64,000 nucleotides of DNA, taken from Variovorax sp. YR216 (GTDB lineage: Bacteria > Pseudomonadota > Gammaproteobacteria > Burkholderiales > Burkholderiaceae_C). The DNA lies in contig NZ_FNRO01000002.1 in assembly GCF_900107745.1 (NCBI RefSeq), positions 248,001-312,000 of the forward strand. Reading direction: 5' to 3'. Positions 26,711-35,319 of the stretch are shown here, piece after piece; positions within the stretch are counted from its first letter, which is position 1, and every line of letters starts with the position of its first letter. The translations under genes and the position numbers were made by a program. A model generated the notes under the pieces. It did not search any database. It saw only the letters and a program-made list of their open reading frames with translations, and was not told the DNA's origin.

Positions 26711-27691
26711 ATGGGCCCGGGAAACCGACCGCTGGATCTGGAATGGCTGGAAGACTTCCTGGCGCTGGCGGAAAGCGGCAATTTCTCCCGCGCGGCGCAG
26801 GCGCGGAACATTGCGCAGCCTGCATTCAGCCGGCACATCCGCGCGCTGGAGGAATGGGTCGGCGTCGATCTGTTCGACCGCAGCGCGCACCCGGCCGCGC
26901 TGACGGCGGCGGGGCGGCGCTTCCAGCCCTTGCTGGAAGAGACGCTGGCTCAGCTGGAATCGGCGCGCATCAAGGCGCGGGCGGCGCACGACCAGGCGGC
27001 GGCGAGCCTGCTCTTCGCGGCGACGCATGTGCTGTCGCTCACCTTCTTTCCGCAGTGGCTGGGCGGATTGGAGTCGCAACTGCGGCTTGGGCCGATCCAG
27101 ACGATTTCGGACAGCTTTCATGCCTGCGAGGACCTGGCGTTGCAGCGTCGCGTGCAGTTCGTGCTGTGCCATGGGCATCCAGAGGTGCCGGGGCGGCTCG
27201 ATGAGGCGGAATTTCCGATGCTGCGGTTGTCGGACGATGTGCTGCTGCCGGTGTCCGCGCCGAATGCCTCGGGGGACGGTGCGATGCATTCGCTGGATGT
27301 CGCGAAGGCCGCGAAGGCGGACGCAGCGGTGCCGGTGCTGGCGTACAGCGAGCCTTCGGGGCTCGGCCGCATCATGCGGGCGCGGATGCGTCAGGTGTTC
27401 GGCGAGGGCAGCAGCGTGCCCACGTTGGCGCAGGGCGTCGACATCGTGTTCACCGCGCACCATGCGGCCCTGCTCAAGGCGATGGCGCTGGAGGGCCGCG
27501 GCGTGGCCTGGCTGCCGAAGAGCCTGATCGTGGCTGAGCTGAAGATTGGCGCGCTGGTCCCGGCGGCTTCTGCCGAGTGGAACGTGCCGGTCGAGATCCG
27601 CCTCTATCGCCAGCGCGCGGAAATGGCACCGGCGGCCGAGGCGTTGTGGACGCTCGTGCAGAAGCGCCCACCGGGCTCAGGCGGGCGCTGA
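26711..27691 (+). CDS. LysR family transcriptional regulator of the tartrate operon
   Basis: A 326-residue LysR protein. The helix-turn-helix region is LALAESGNFSRAAQARNIAQPAFSRHIRALEEW (residues about 15-47), then an effector-binding domain. The frame is open further upstream, but the domain begins at MGPGNRPLDLEWLEDF, preceded by AAAGGA. It diverges from the DHDPS-like/Bug/SDR/TarD operon and so is its probable activator. Its 3' end overlaps the convergent thioesterase gene by 15 bases. Confidence 0.9.
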   Translation: MGPGNRPLDLEWLEDFLALAESGNFSRAAQARNIAQPAFSRHIRALEEWVGVDLFDRSAHPAALTAAGRRFQPLLEETLAQLESARIKARAAHDQAAASLLFAATHVLSLTFFPQWLGGLESQLRLGPIQTISDSFHACEDLALQRRVQFVLCHGHPEVPGRLDEAEFPMLRLSDDVLLPVSAPNASGDGAMHSLDVAKAAKADAAVPVLAYSEPSGLGRIMRARMRQVFGEGSSVPTLAQGVDIVFTAHHAALLKAMALEGRGVAWLPKSLIVAELKIGALVPAASAEWNVPVEIRLYRQRAEMAPAAEALWTLVQKRPPGSGGR

Positions 27692-28099
27692 GCAGAGACT
27701 GCGGATCTCTGCGGGAATCGGCACCGCGCGGATGCCGCCGCCTTCGCGCTTGGCCGCGAAGATGCGCACCTCTTCGCATTCGAGGATCAGGTCTTCGCCG
27801 CGCATCACGCGGTAGCGCTGCACGAAGCTCTTCTCGCGCCACTCCGGGATCGTGACCGTGATGTTCAGCGTGTCGCCATAGCTGGCGCTCTTGACGAAGC
27901 GCGTGTGCGTGTCGACGAGCGGTGTGCCGATGACGCCGATGGTCTGCGCGGTTTCTTCCCATCGCGGCACGCCACGCTCGGCAAAGAAATGGCGGGACGC
28001 GGCGTCGATCCAACGGAAGAAGTTGGGAAACCAGACGATGCCGGCGGGGTCGCAGTCGCCGAATTCGACGCGGACGGTGTAGATGACTTCGATGCTCAT
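27677..28099 (-). CDS. acyl-CoA thioesterase, 4-hydroxybenzoyl-CoA thioesterase family
   Basis: A 140-residue single hotdog-fold protein. The active-site segment EFGDCDPAGIVWFPNFFRW (residues 12-30) matches the 4HBT family, with D17 as the catalytic carboxylate. Such enzymes hydrolyse aryl- or acyl-CoA thioesters as tetramers. A frame running upstream to 28270 passes through inverted repeats and is not coding; the family N-terminus starts at 28099. No CoA ligase or aromatic pathway is adjacent, so the substrate is unknown. Confidence 0.87.
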   Translation of the reverse strand: MSIEVIYTVRVEFGDCDPAGIVWFPNFFRWIDAASRHFFAERGVPRWEETAQTIGVIGTPLVDTHTRFVKSASYGDTLNITVTIPEWREKSFVQRYRVMRGEDLILECEEVRIFAAKREGGGIRAVPIPAEIRSLCSAPA

Positions 28100-28140
28100 T
28101 TTCAGTGAAGGTGAAAACTTCGGGGATGCGTTGGGGGTGC

Positions 28141-28236
28141 GTGGCGAGGACGCCGGGTGGTCCCCTCCGCGAATGTCCCCCGGCCTTCGGCCTCCTCCTT
28201 TATTTCGCTGCGGGGACCACCCGGCATCCTCGCCAC
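28141..28236. repeat. hairpin repeat 1: 25-bp self-complementary arms around a shared core
   Basis: The left arm (28141-28165) and right arm (28212-28236) are reverse complements at 24 of 25 positions. Between them is a 46-base core (28166-28211) that itself contains GGCCTTCGGCC. The same core recurs in reverse orientation at 28305-28350 with unrelated arms. It lies between the thioesterase start and the TRAP genes, with no coding signal. A long hairpin would form in RNA or single-stranded DNA. Confidence 0.75.
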
Positions 28237-28289
28237 GGGAAACGCTGCGTGGTGCCAGTCGATCAACCACGGCCGTGACGGATCACGAC

Positions 28290-28365
28290 GATGGTGTGCT
28301 CTGCGCAGCGAAGTAAAGGAGGAGGCCGCAGGCCGGGGGACATGAGCGGAGCAGAGCACACCGTC
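28290..28365. repeat. hairpin repeat 2: same core inverted, different 15-bp arms
   Basis: The left arm GATGGTGTGCTCTGC (28290-28304) and right arm GCAGAGCACACCGTC (28351-28365) are reverse complements at 14 of 15 positions. The enclosed core (28305-28350) is the reverse complement of the core of the neighbouring hairpin apart from a few substitutions. Conserved loop with non-conserved but compensating stems suggests selection or a replication mechanism acting on the structure. Confidence 0.72.
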
Positions 28366-28385
28366 GGCGTGATCCCGCCCCCACA

Positions 28386-29687
28386 TCACCCCATTCTCGT
28401 GGGTAGCCAGAGCGCAATGATCGGAAACGCAATCAGGATCACCAGCCGCAGGATGTCCGTCAGGATGAACGGCAGCACGCCCTTGAAGATCGTCGTGAAG
28501 GTCACCTCCTTCACCACGCTCTTGATCACGAACACGTTCATCCCCACCGGCGGATGGATCAGCCCGAGTTCCACCGTCATCACGATGATCACCCCGAACC
28601 AGATCGGGTCGAAGCCCAGGTGCACGATGACAGGGTAGATGATCGGCACGGTGAGGATGATCATCGCCATCGCGTCCATCAGGCAGCCGAGCACGAGGTA
28701 CATCAGCATGATGAGCGCGAGCACCCCGTAGCGGCCGATGCCCAGGCCCGTGAGGAACTCGGTGAGCTTCTGCGGGCTCTGCGTGATCGTCAGGAAGTAG
28801 CCGAACAGAAGGGCACCGATCAGCACGGTGAACACCGCCGCCGCGGTCCGCGTGGCCGACAGCAGCGCCTCGCGGATCTTCGGGCCGTCGAGCTTGCGCC
28901 GCAGCACGCCGAGGATGAAGGCGCCGCTCGCGCCCACGCCACCGGCTTCGGTCGGCGTGAAGAAGCCGCCGTAGAGGCCGCCGATCACGAAGATGAACAG
29001 CACCAGCGGCGCCCACACGTTCTTGAGATCGGCCACGCGCTGCGACCACGGCTTGACCTCGCCGCCCGGCAGCCAGTCGGGCCGCAGCTTGACGATGAGC
29101 ACGATGGTCAGCACGTACATCGTCATTGCGAGGATGCCCGGCACGATGCCGGCCATGAACAGCTTGCCGATGTCCTGCTGCGTGAGGATCGCGTACACCG
29201 CCAGCACCGTCGACGGCGGCAGGATCGCGCCCAGCGTGCCGCCCGCGGCGATCACGCCGGTGGAGAACGATTGCGGGTAGTTGAAGCGCCGCATCTCCGG
29301 ATACGCCACTGCCGAGAACGTGGCCGCGGTGGCGACCGACGATCCGCAGATCGCCGCGAAGCCGCCGCAGGCCAGCACCGTGGCGACCCCGAGGCCGCCG
29401 CGCAGGTGCCCGATCATGGAGTTCGCGGCCTTGAACAGCTCGCGGCTCACGCCCGACACCGAGACCAGCGCGCCCATCAGCATGAACATCGGGATGACGC
29501 CGAAGGTGTAGTCGGTCACCGTGCGCATCGAGGTCTGGCCGACCAGCTTGAGCGCCGGGCCGATGCCCACGATCGATGCGTACCCGGTGACGCCGACCAG
29601 CCCCATCGCCATGCCGACCGGCACGCGCAGGAGCATCAATGCAAAGAGAGCGAAGAAGCCAAGGATGGCGATTGCATCGGTGCTCAT
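28386..29687 (-). CDS. TRAP transporter large permease (DctM)
   Basis: A 433-residue inner-membrane protein with about twelve hydrophobic segments, the secondary-carrier subunit of a TRAP importer that uses a sodium gradient. Typical stretches are GMAMGLVGVTGYASIVGIG, GAILPPSTVLAVYAILTQ and PPVGMNVFVIKSVVKEV. It overlaps DctQ by four bases (ATGA) and ends the operon dctP-dctQ-dctM. Substrate is set by the binding protein and not readable from this subunit. Confidence 0.95.
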   Translation of the reverse strand: MSTDAIAILGFFALFALMLLRVPVGMAMGLVGVTGYASIVGIGPALKLVGQTSMRTVTDYTFGVIPMFMLMGALVSVSGVSRELFKAANSMIGHLRGGLGVATVLACGGFAAICGSSVATAATFSAVAYPEMRRFNYPQSFSTGVIAAGGTLGAILPPSTVLAVYAILTQQDIGKLFMAGIVPGILAMTMYVLTIVLIVKLRPDWLPGGEVKPWSQRVADLKNVWAPLVLFIFVIGGLYGGFFTPTEAGGVGASGAFILGVLRRKLDGPKIREALLSATRTAAAVFTVLIGALLFGYFLTITQSPQKLTEFLTGLGIGRYGVLALIMLMYLVLGCLMDAMAMIILTVPIIYPVIVHLGFDPIWFGVIIVMTVELGLIHPPVGMNVFVIKSVVKEVTFTTIFKGVLPFILTDILRLVILIAFPIIALWLPTRMG

Positions 29688-30229
29688 TCGTCCGCTTTCA
29701 TTTCAGGCTTCTCGTCGTGGAGGAGTTCGGGATGGAAGATCAGTCGCCAGGTGCGGATCGCGATCAGCAGCACGGCGGACACGTCGCCGAGCCATGCGAC
29801 CGCATAGAAGGGCCAGGTCGGGATGTTCATGTCGTAGGTCAGCACGTGGTCGACATAGGTGCCGCGCACCTTGTCGAACAGCGTGGCGGTCTGCACCGTG
29901 ACCACGAACAGCAGCACCACGGTGGCAAAGACGTCGATCCAGCGCTTCATGCGCGGGCTCGCGGCGGTCCAGACCAGGTCGACCGTGATGTGGCCGCCCC
30001 GGTAGCTGGTCGCCGCAATGCCCCAGAAGATCAGGATGCCCAGCAGCATCCGGCCGAAGTCGTAAGAGTCGGGGATCGAGGTGTTGAAGAACTTGCGCAA
30101 CACCACCGCGAGGAAGATGTTGAGCGCGACGATCCCCACGAACAAGGCGGCGAGCCATTCGATCGCATTGATGAACCGGTCGCCGGCCGCCCCGATCTTC
30201 TTCGGGGCCTTGTCGCTATCAGCCGCCAT
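29684..30229 (-). CDS. TRAP transporter small permease (DctQ)
   Basis: A 181-residue membrane protein with four hydrophobic helices and the DctQ signature (FGRMLLGILIFWGIAATSYRGGHITVDL). The frame continues upstream inside dctP in another register, but the ATG at 30229 shares a base with the dctP stop (TGATG) and gives the normal family length. Forms the membrane complex with DctM. Confidence 0.93.
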   Translation of the reverse strand: MAADSDKAPKKIGAAGDRFINAIEWLAALFVGIVALNIFLAVVLRKFFNTSIPDSYDFGRMLLGILIFWGIAATSYRGGHITVDLVWTAASPRMKRWIDVFATVVLLFVVTVQTATLFDKVRGTYVDHVLTYDMNIPTWPFYAVAWLGDVSAVLLIAIRTWRLIFHPELLHDEKPEMKADE

Positions 30230-31275
30230 CACAGCGCCGAGTTGTACTTGACGAGGCTGGCCTTCAGCGAATCCAGCACCGCCTTGGGATCCTGGCCGAC
30301 CTTCTTCACGCTCTCGGCCCATTGGGCTTCGACGGGGGCAACCGACTTGCGCCATGCGTCGAGCTGCTCGGGCGTGAGCTTGTAGATTTCGTGGCCGGCC
30401 TGCGATGCGATCTTCGCGCGGCCGCCGTATTCGAAATCGGCCCAAGGCGTGGCGACCTTCTCGGCCCACTCGCTGGTGCAGTGGTCGTCGATCACCTTCT
30501 TCTGCGCGGCCGACATGCTGTCGTACTTGCCCTTGTTCATGGCCCAGACGAAGGGCGTGACGTACAGCGGCGCATCCATGTGGTAGCTCACCACCTTGTC
30601 GATGCCGAAGAGGCCGATCGAGCCCCACGGGAAGGTGATCGCATCGGCCACGCCGCGCTCCAGCATGTCGCGCGACTCGGGCGCCGAGGCCTGCACGTTG
30701 GTGCCGCCGAGCGAGGTCACCATCTGCCCGATGGTGCTGGTGGCCGGCCGGATCTTCATGCCCTTGATGTCGGTGGGCGAGAGGATCTTCTTGCGCGCGT
30801 GGAAGGTGCCGGGGTCATGCACGAAGGCGAAGCAGACCTTCACGTCCTTCATCTCGGTGGCGGCGTACTGGCGGTACCACGCGTCGATCGCGGCCGTTCC
30901 GCCCTTGCCATTGGCGAAGAGGAAGGGCAGCGAAGCGCCCGCCATGATCGGGAAGCGACCCGGCTGGTAGCCCGGGTTGATGTAGGCGAAGTCGGCGATG
31001 CCGTCGCGCGCCATGTCGTAGTGGTCGAAGGCCTTGCCGAGTTGCTCCGACGGGAAAAGGACCGCGGTGATGCTGCCGTTCGATGCCTTCTTGATGTCAT
31101 CCGCCCAGGCTTGCAGCGACGGGTTGAGCGGATGCTGCGCCGGCACCCAGCTCGACATCTTGAGCTGGACGGGTTTGTCCTGCGCCTGAGCGGGCGCGCC
31201 GGCCAGGGCCAGCGCCGCCGAAAGCGCGAGGACGGCGCGTGTGGCGGCCGAGGGCGTGAAGCGGGATGTCGACAT
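30229..31275 (-). CDS. TRAP transporter substrate-binding protein (DctP)
   Basis: A 348-residue periplasmic receptor. The signal peptide runs to about residue 31 (LSAALALAGAPAQAQ), and the mature part has the DctP pattern (QAWADDIKKASNGSITAVLFPSEQLG; MKIRPATSTIGQMVTSLGGTNVQAS). In DctP proteins the conserved arginine of the KIRP segment binds the ligand carboxylate. AAGGAGA precedes the ATG at 31275; the longer frame to 31356 has no support. It lies downstream of iorAB on the same strand, so the ligand could be an aromatic or keto acid (inference). Confidence 0.93.
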   Translation of the reverse strand: MSTSRFTPSAATRAVLALSAALALAGAPAQAQDKPVQLKMSSWVPAQHPLNPSLQAWADDIKKASNGSITAVLFPSEQLGKAFDHYDMARDGIADFAYINPGYQPGRFPIMAGASLPFLFANGKGGTAAIDAWYRQYAATEMKDVKVCFAFVHDPGTFHARKKILSPTDIKGMKIRPATSTIGQMVTSLGGTNVQASAPESRDMLERGVADAITFPWGSIGLFGIDKVVSYHMDAPLYVTPFVWAMNKGKYDSMSAAQKKVIDDHCTSEWAEKVATPWADFEYGGRAKIASQAGHEIYKLTPEQLDAWRKSVAPVEAQWAESVKKVGQDPKAVLDSLKASLVKYNSAL

Positions 31276-31407
31276 GGATGTCTCCTTCGAAAGTGTTGTT
31301 GAAGTCGTCGATGGGTTCGCGCACGTCTTGTGGTCTTTGTGCAGTGCGCAATTCAATTATTTTTTATAAGAGTTCGCGTGCTCGTAAATCGGCGTTTACC
31401 TTGAGAG
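31276..31407 (-). promoter_or_regulatory. AT-rich leader and probable promoter of the TRAP operon
   Basis: The 132 bases between iorB and dctP include an AT-rich run (TTATTTTTTATAAG on the plus strand near 31357-31370) unlike the GC-rich surroundings, and TTGACT read on the minus strand at 31406-31411, overlapping the iorB stop. A 6-bp inverted repeat GCGCAC/GTGCGC brackets 31319-31349. A promoter separate from iorAB is likely; exact elements are uncertain. Confidence 0.4.
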
Positions 31408-33021
31408 TCAACGCGCATGCGTCGCCGAATTCGGGGCGCGCTTCATCCAGCGGATCGGCTGCTCCCTGACGGGGCGCGCCGGGGCGCCGTGGCGCACCAG
31501 CGTGGCGTCGAGCGCGGTGCCGGCTTCATCCGCGAGGGCGGCTTCGCGCGCGGCGGCGATCGCATCGGCCCGGGCCGCGGGCGAACCATCGGGCAGGGGC
31601 GCGATCGCGAGGTGGTCGATGACGTGCAGCAGGTTGTGCTTGCCGCGCTCGTTGGTGCTGCCATAGCCCTTGATGAGCCGGCCGCACAAGGCGATCTCGT
31701 GGCCCAGGCGCCAGTGCGTCTGCGTGCCGTGGACGACCGCATCGAGCCAGCGGTCGATCAGCGCCTGTTCCTGCGCGAACCGCTGCCCACGCCGGCGCAG
31801 CCATCGCAGCGAAGCGAGCAGCCGCAGCGACGCCATGCCGAACACCGAATGGCTGCCGACCTTGAGGGGCAGCGCCCACGGCGAGGACCGCCGCCGGTCC
31901 CACGCGGTCACGCGATCGGCCAGCGACGGCGGAAGCAGCGCGGCGAACTCGGGCGCGCCGGGCTTGAAGTGGTCGTAGACCTTGACGATGTCGTCCTCCC
32001 CGGCCTTGACCTCGTCGCGCACACGCCGCGTACGGCTTGCGCGGCTTTTGAGTTCCGCGACGCGCACGATGTCGTCGAAGGCCATCCACAGCGCGAGCCA
32101 GCGCGCCATTTCGCGCGTGACGGCGAAGGCGTGCGAACCGGCCGGGTCGGCAGTGCGTTCCGCCGCGAGCACCTTCTGGAGGCGGTCCACGTATCGCTGC
32201 GCGTAGTCCGCATCCTGGTAGTCCAGCACGCGGGCGTGGCCCAGCGCGAGCATCTCGTGCACCGCGGGCGGGAACAGGCTGGCGATCGCCTGCGGCAGGG
32301 CGGCCGCACCGGGCGTTTCGTCCTTCGATGACGCGAGGAGACCGGTCACCATCGCGGCCTGCTGGCGGGGCGCGTTCACGGCGTCGAATGCCTTCGCGAA
32401 GCCACGCAGGCTGGCCTCGGCCATCTTGCTGACCTTGTCGCCGTGGCCGCGCACCACCTGTTCGTAGGCTTCGCGCGGGAAGGGATAGAGCCCGCTGCCG
32501 GCAATGGCGCCGAGCATCACCGCGCTCACGACCGTTCCGGCCTCGCGCGCTGAGGCGCCCATGTCGAACACGTGGTGCTCGCGGCTGAAGGCCTTGACCA
32601 CATCGAGCAGCTGCTGCGCATCCGCACGGCCGTCGCCGAGCTGCATGCGCTCGGCCGTGGTGAGCGTGCGGCTCGACGAGGTGATGACCAGCGTGCGCTG
32701 CGGCGTGCTCATGCCATTGCTGATCTGGCGCGTGGTTTCGAGCAGCTCCGACGACACGATCGCGTCGAGCGCGCCCGGCACCGGGCTCAGGCTGAACACC
32801 GGCCGCCGCCCGCCGAGCTCGGCCAGCGGCACCGGGAAGACTTCGACGTAGTACGTGGTCGCGCCGGTGCGCTGCGCGACGCCGGGGATCGAGGTGCTCT
32901 GTGCCGCATAGCCGGCATGTCGCGCGACGTCGACCAGCCATTCGGTCAGGACGCCGCCGCCTTCGCCGCCGAGCGCGCAGATGAGAAGGGTGATGGGTTG
33001 GGTTCTATTCATGATCGTCAT
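31408..33021 (-). CDS. iorB: indolepyruvate oxidoreductase subunit B (IorB-type)
   Basis: A 537-residue partner of IorA. The N-terminal 200 residues are the gamma-type oxidoreductase domain (ICALGGEGGGVLTEWLVDVARHAGYAAQSTSIPGVAQRTGATTYYVE). The C-terminal half is the extra domain found in betaproteobacterial IorB (DUF6537-like). The enzyme oxidatively decarboxylates aryl pyruvates to aryl-acetyl-CoA with an electron carrier (family knowledge). The ATG at 33021 overlaps the iorA stop as ATGA, which favours it over the ATG three codons later. Confidence 0.9.
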   Translation of the reverse strand: MTIMNRTQPITLLICALGGEGGGVLTEWLVDVARHAGYAAQSTSIPGVAQRTGATTYYVEVFPVPLAELGGRRPVFSLSPVPGALDAIVSSELLETTRQISNGMSTPQRTLVITSSSRTLTTAERMQLGDGRADAQQLLDVVKAFSREHHVFDMGASAREAGTVVSAVMLGAIAGSGLYPFPREAYEQVVRGHGDKVSKMAEASLRGFAKAFDAVNAPRQQAAMVTGLLASSKDETPGAAALPQAIASLFPPAVHEMLALGHARVLDYQDADYAQRYVDRLQKVLAAERTADPAGSHAFAVTREMARWLALWMAFDDIVRVAELKSRASRTRRVRDEVKAGEDDIVKVYDHFKPGAPEFAALLPPSLADRVTAWDRRRSSPWALPLKVGSHSVFGMASLRLLASLRWLRRRGQRFAQEQALIDRWLDAVVHGTQTHWRLGHEIALCGRLIKGYGSTNERGKHNLLHVIDHLAIAPLPDGSPAARADAIAAAREAALADEAGTALDATLVRHGAPARPVREQPIRWMKRAPNSATHAR

Positions 33022-35171
33022 GCGGGCTGAAGTGCGCGGACGACGGCACCGCGCAGGCTGTGCAGCAGCCGTTCATGCCATTTGGGGTTCTGCACCACTT
33101 CGGCGCGATAGAAGCTCGGGCACAAGGTGGCCGCGTGCGCGTTGGCGCCGCAGAGGCCGCAGCCCACGCAGCCGTCGATCACCACCGCCACCGGGTCCAC
33201 CTTGAGCGGATCGGGGTTGTCCTTGATCGTCAGCGTCGGGCAGCCCGACAGGCGGATGCAGGCATGGTCGCCGTTGCACACGTCCTCGTCGACGCCGTAC
33301 TTCACGCGCACCACGCGCTCGCCCTGGCGCAGCAGGCTGGCGATCCACGGCTTGATGCGGCGCTGCCGCTCGAGCTGGCATTCGCCCTCCGCGATGATCA
33401 CCTTCAGGCCGTTGAAGCTGCTGGTGAAGGCCTCGTTGAGCGTCTTGCGCATCTTGTCCACGTCGTAGGTGTGCACGGTGCGCAGCCACTGCACGCCGAG
33501 CCCCTTGAGCGTGGATTCGATGGTCTGGTTCTTGTCGACGAGGCTCTGCTGCTTGTCGACCGCCCGCGCCTTCACTTCGTCGTCCGGCGTGGAGATGATG
33601 TCCTGCGTGCCGGTGGCCGAGGTGTAGCCGTTCTTGAAGATCATCAGCACCGCGTCGTCGCCGTTGAAGAGCGCGCTCTGCACGCCGGTCAGCAGCCCGT
33701 TGTGCCAGAAGCCGCCGTCGCCCATGATCGACAGCACGCGCCGCTGCATCATCGGCGACACGCCCGCGCGGCTCGCGAGGCTCATGCCGTAGCCGAGGAT
33801 CGAGTGTCCCATCGAGAAGGGCTCGAAGGTGCCGAAGGCATGGCAGCCGATGTCGGCGGCGATGTGCACCGGGCCGCTGTCCTGCTGCGCGAGCTTGAGC
33901 GCCGAGAACACCGGCCGCTCGGGGCAGCCGATGCAGAAGCTCGGCGGGCGGTTGGGCAGAGGCGTTTCGAGCTTGGCGGCCAGGGCGGCGCGGCGATCGC
34001 GGTTGCCGGTGAGCCAGCCCTGCGCGGAATCCTGCGCATGCCCCGGCAGATGGCGCTGCACGAAGGATGCGAGCCCGCCCGACAGTGCCTCGACGCCGAG
34101 TTCGCCCGCCGGCGGCAGCATGTCGCAGCCGTGCAGCGCGGTCTGGATGTCGCGGCGGCGCAGCAGGGTGGCGATCTCCTGCTCGATGTATTCGGGCTGG
34201 CCTTCCTCGACCACGAGCACTGCGCGCTTGCCGGCGCAGAAGTCCGCGACTTCCTCCGGCACCAGCGGATAGGTGACGTTGAGCACCAGCAGCGGAATGT
34301 CGGTCGCGCCGAAGGCATCGGCGAGCCCGAGTTGCTGCAGGCTGCGGATGAGCGCGTTGTAGAGCCCGCCCTGCACCACGATGCCGAGATCGGTGTGCGT
34401 TCCCGGCATGAGCTCGTTGAGCTTGTGCTCGGCGATGTAGCGCCGCGCGGCGGGCAGCCGCTCTTCGCCCTTGAGCTTTTCATGGCGGAAGGTGACCGGC
34501 GGATGCGCGAGCCGCATGTAGTCGAAGCCGGCCGGCTCCTCGATCAAGGCGCGCGTGGAGACCGCGGGCGCCAGGTTGTCCTTGCATTCGAAGCTGCCGC
34601 GCACGTGGCAGGTGCGGATGCGCAGTTCCATCATGCAGGGCATGTTGGAGGTTTCCGAAAGACGGAACCCGTGCTCGACCATGTTCACCATCGCGCCGAG
34701 ATCGGGGCGCGGATCGAGCAGGCACATGCTCGACTTGAGCGCGTAGGCATGCGTGCGTTCCTGGATCACCGAGGCGCCTTCGCCGTAGTCCTCGCCGACC
34801 ACGATCAGCACGCCGCCCTTGACGCCCGGCGACGACAGGTTGGACAGCGCGTCGGCTGCGACATTGGTGCCGACGATCGATTTCCACGTCACCGCGCCGC
34901 GCAGCGGGTAGTGGATCGATGCGCCGAGCATCGCGGCCGCCGAGGCCTCGTTGGAGCAGGCTTCGACGTGCACGCCGAGCTCGTCCATGTACGGCTTGGC
35001 CTGCACCATGACGTCGAGCAGGTGCGAGACCGGCGCGCCCTGGTAGCCGCCGACGTAGGCCACGCCCGACTGCAGCAGCCCCTTGGTGATGGCGAGGATG
35101 CCCTCGCCGTGAAAGGTGTCGCCGGCGCCGAGGCGCAGTGCTTCAATTTCCTTGCTGAATGAGACTTCCAA
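33018..35171 (-). CDS. iorA: indolepyruvate ferredoxin oxidoreductase subunit A (IorA)
   Basis: A 717-residue catalytic subunit. It has N-terminal pyrimidine- and C-terminal pyrophosphate-binding thiamine diphosphate domains (GDGGFWHNGLLTGVQSALFNGDD with the Mg/TPP motif, about residues 520-545), a cysteine pair in SFCIGCPERP, and a C-terminal two-cluster ferredoxin segment (CNGDHACIRLSGCPT and CVGCGLCG). The frame is open to 35294, but that extension is translated from a dispersed repeat. I place the start at a TTG (35171) with GGAG eight bases upstream; no in-frame ATG lies near the family N-terminus. Coupled to iorB by ATGA. Confidence 0.88.
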   Translation of the reverse strand: MEVSFSKEIEALRLGAGDTFHGEGILAITKGLLQSGVAYVGGYQGAPVSHLLDVMVQAKPYMDELGVHVEACSNEASAAAMLGASIHYPLRGAVTWKSIVGTNVAADALSNLSSPGVKGGVLIVVGEDYGEGASVIQERTHAYALKSSMCLLDPRPDLGAMVNMVEHGFRLSETSNMPCMMELRIRTCHVRGSFECKDNLAPAVSTRALIEEPAGFDYMRLAHPPVTFRHEKLKGEERLPAARRYIAEHKLNELMPGTHTDLGIVVQGGLYNALIRSLQQLGLADAFGATDIPLLVLNVTYPLVPEEVADFCAGKRAVLVVEEGQPEYIEQEIATLLRRRDIQTALHGCDMLPPAGELGVEALSGGLASFVQRHLPGHAQDSAQGWLTGNRDRRAALAAKLETPLPNRPPSFCIGCPERPVFSALKLAQQDSGPVHIAADIGCHAFGTFEPFSMGHSILGYGMSLASRAGVSPMMQRRVLSIMGDGGFWHNGLLTGVQSALFNGDDAVLMIFKNGYTSATGTQDIISTPDDEVKARAVDKQQSLVDKNQTIESTLKGLGVQWLRTVHTYDVDKMRKTLNEAFTSSFNGLKVIIAEGECQLERQRRIKPWIASLLRQGERVVRVKYGVDEDVCNGDHACIRLSGCPTLTIKDNPDPLKVDPVAVVIDGCVGCGLCGANAHAATLCPSFYRAEVVQNPKWHERLLHSLRGAVVRALQPA

Positions 35172-35227
35172 CTGACTTGCTCCATGAGAATTTGCATCGT
35201 CACACCCGCCCGCGCTCTTCTTCCAAG

Positions 35228-35319
35228 GCACCCGCGGAACCGGCTCTGCCGGGCCGCCGGGTGCGCCCCCTTTGAGGGGGTGTCCGAGCCACACGCAGTG
35301 GGCGAGGCTGGGGGTGGGC
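35228..35319 (-). repeat. gene-end repeat, copy A (minus orientation)
   Basis: A copy of the roughly 95-bp element found four times in this window. Read on the minus strand it begins directly after the TAG stop of the cytochrome gene and contains CACCCCCAGCCTCGCCCACT, a C5/G5 hairpin (CCCCCTCAAAGGGGG) and GGCGGCCCGGCAGAGCCGG. Two consecutive stem-loops suggest a terminator or mRNA 3'-end stabiliser. Confidence 0.8.

Noticed and set aside
28141..28365. The inverted repeats as ends of an insertion sequence or MITE
   Set aside because: There are no target-site duplications that I can see, no transposase frame between them, and the arms of the two copies differ, unlike terminal inverted repeats of one element family.
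28102..29049. A 315-codon minus-strand frame running from the TRAP large permease through the inverted repeats
   Set aside because: It lies in the wrong register of dctM for its first half, and its tail is translated from the hairpin repeats.
30596..30970. Open frames on the plus strand over dctP as a separate gene
   Set aside because: No ribosome site, no homology, and the frame is antisense to a receptor with signal peptide and family motifs.
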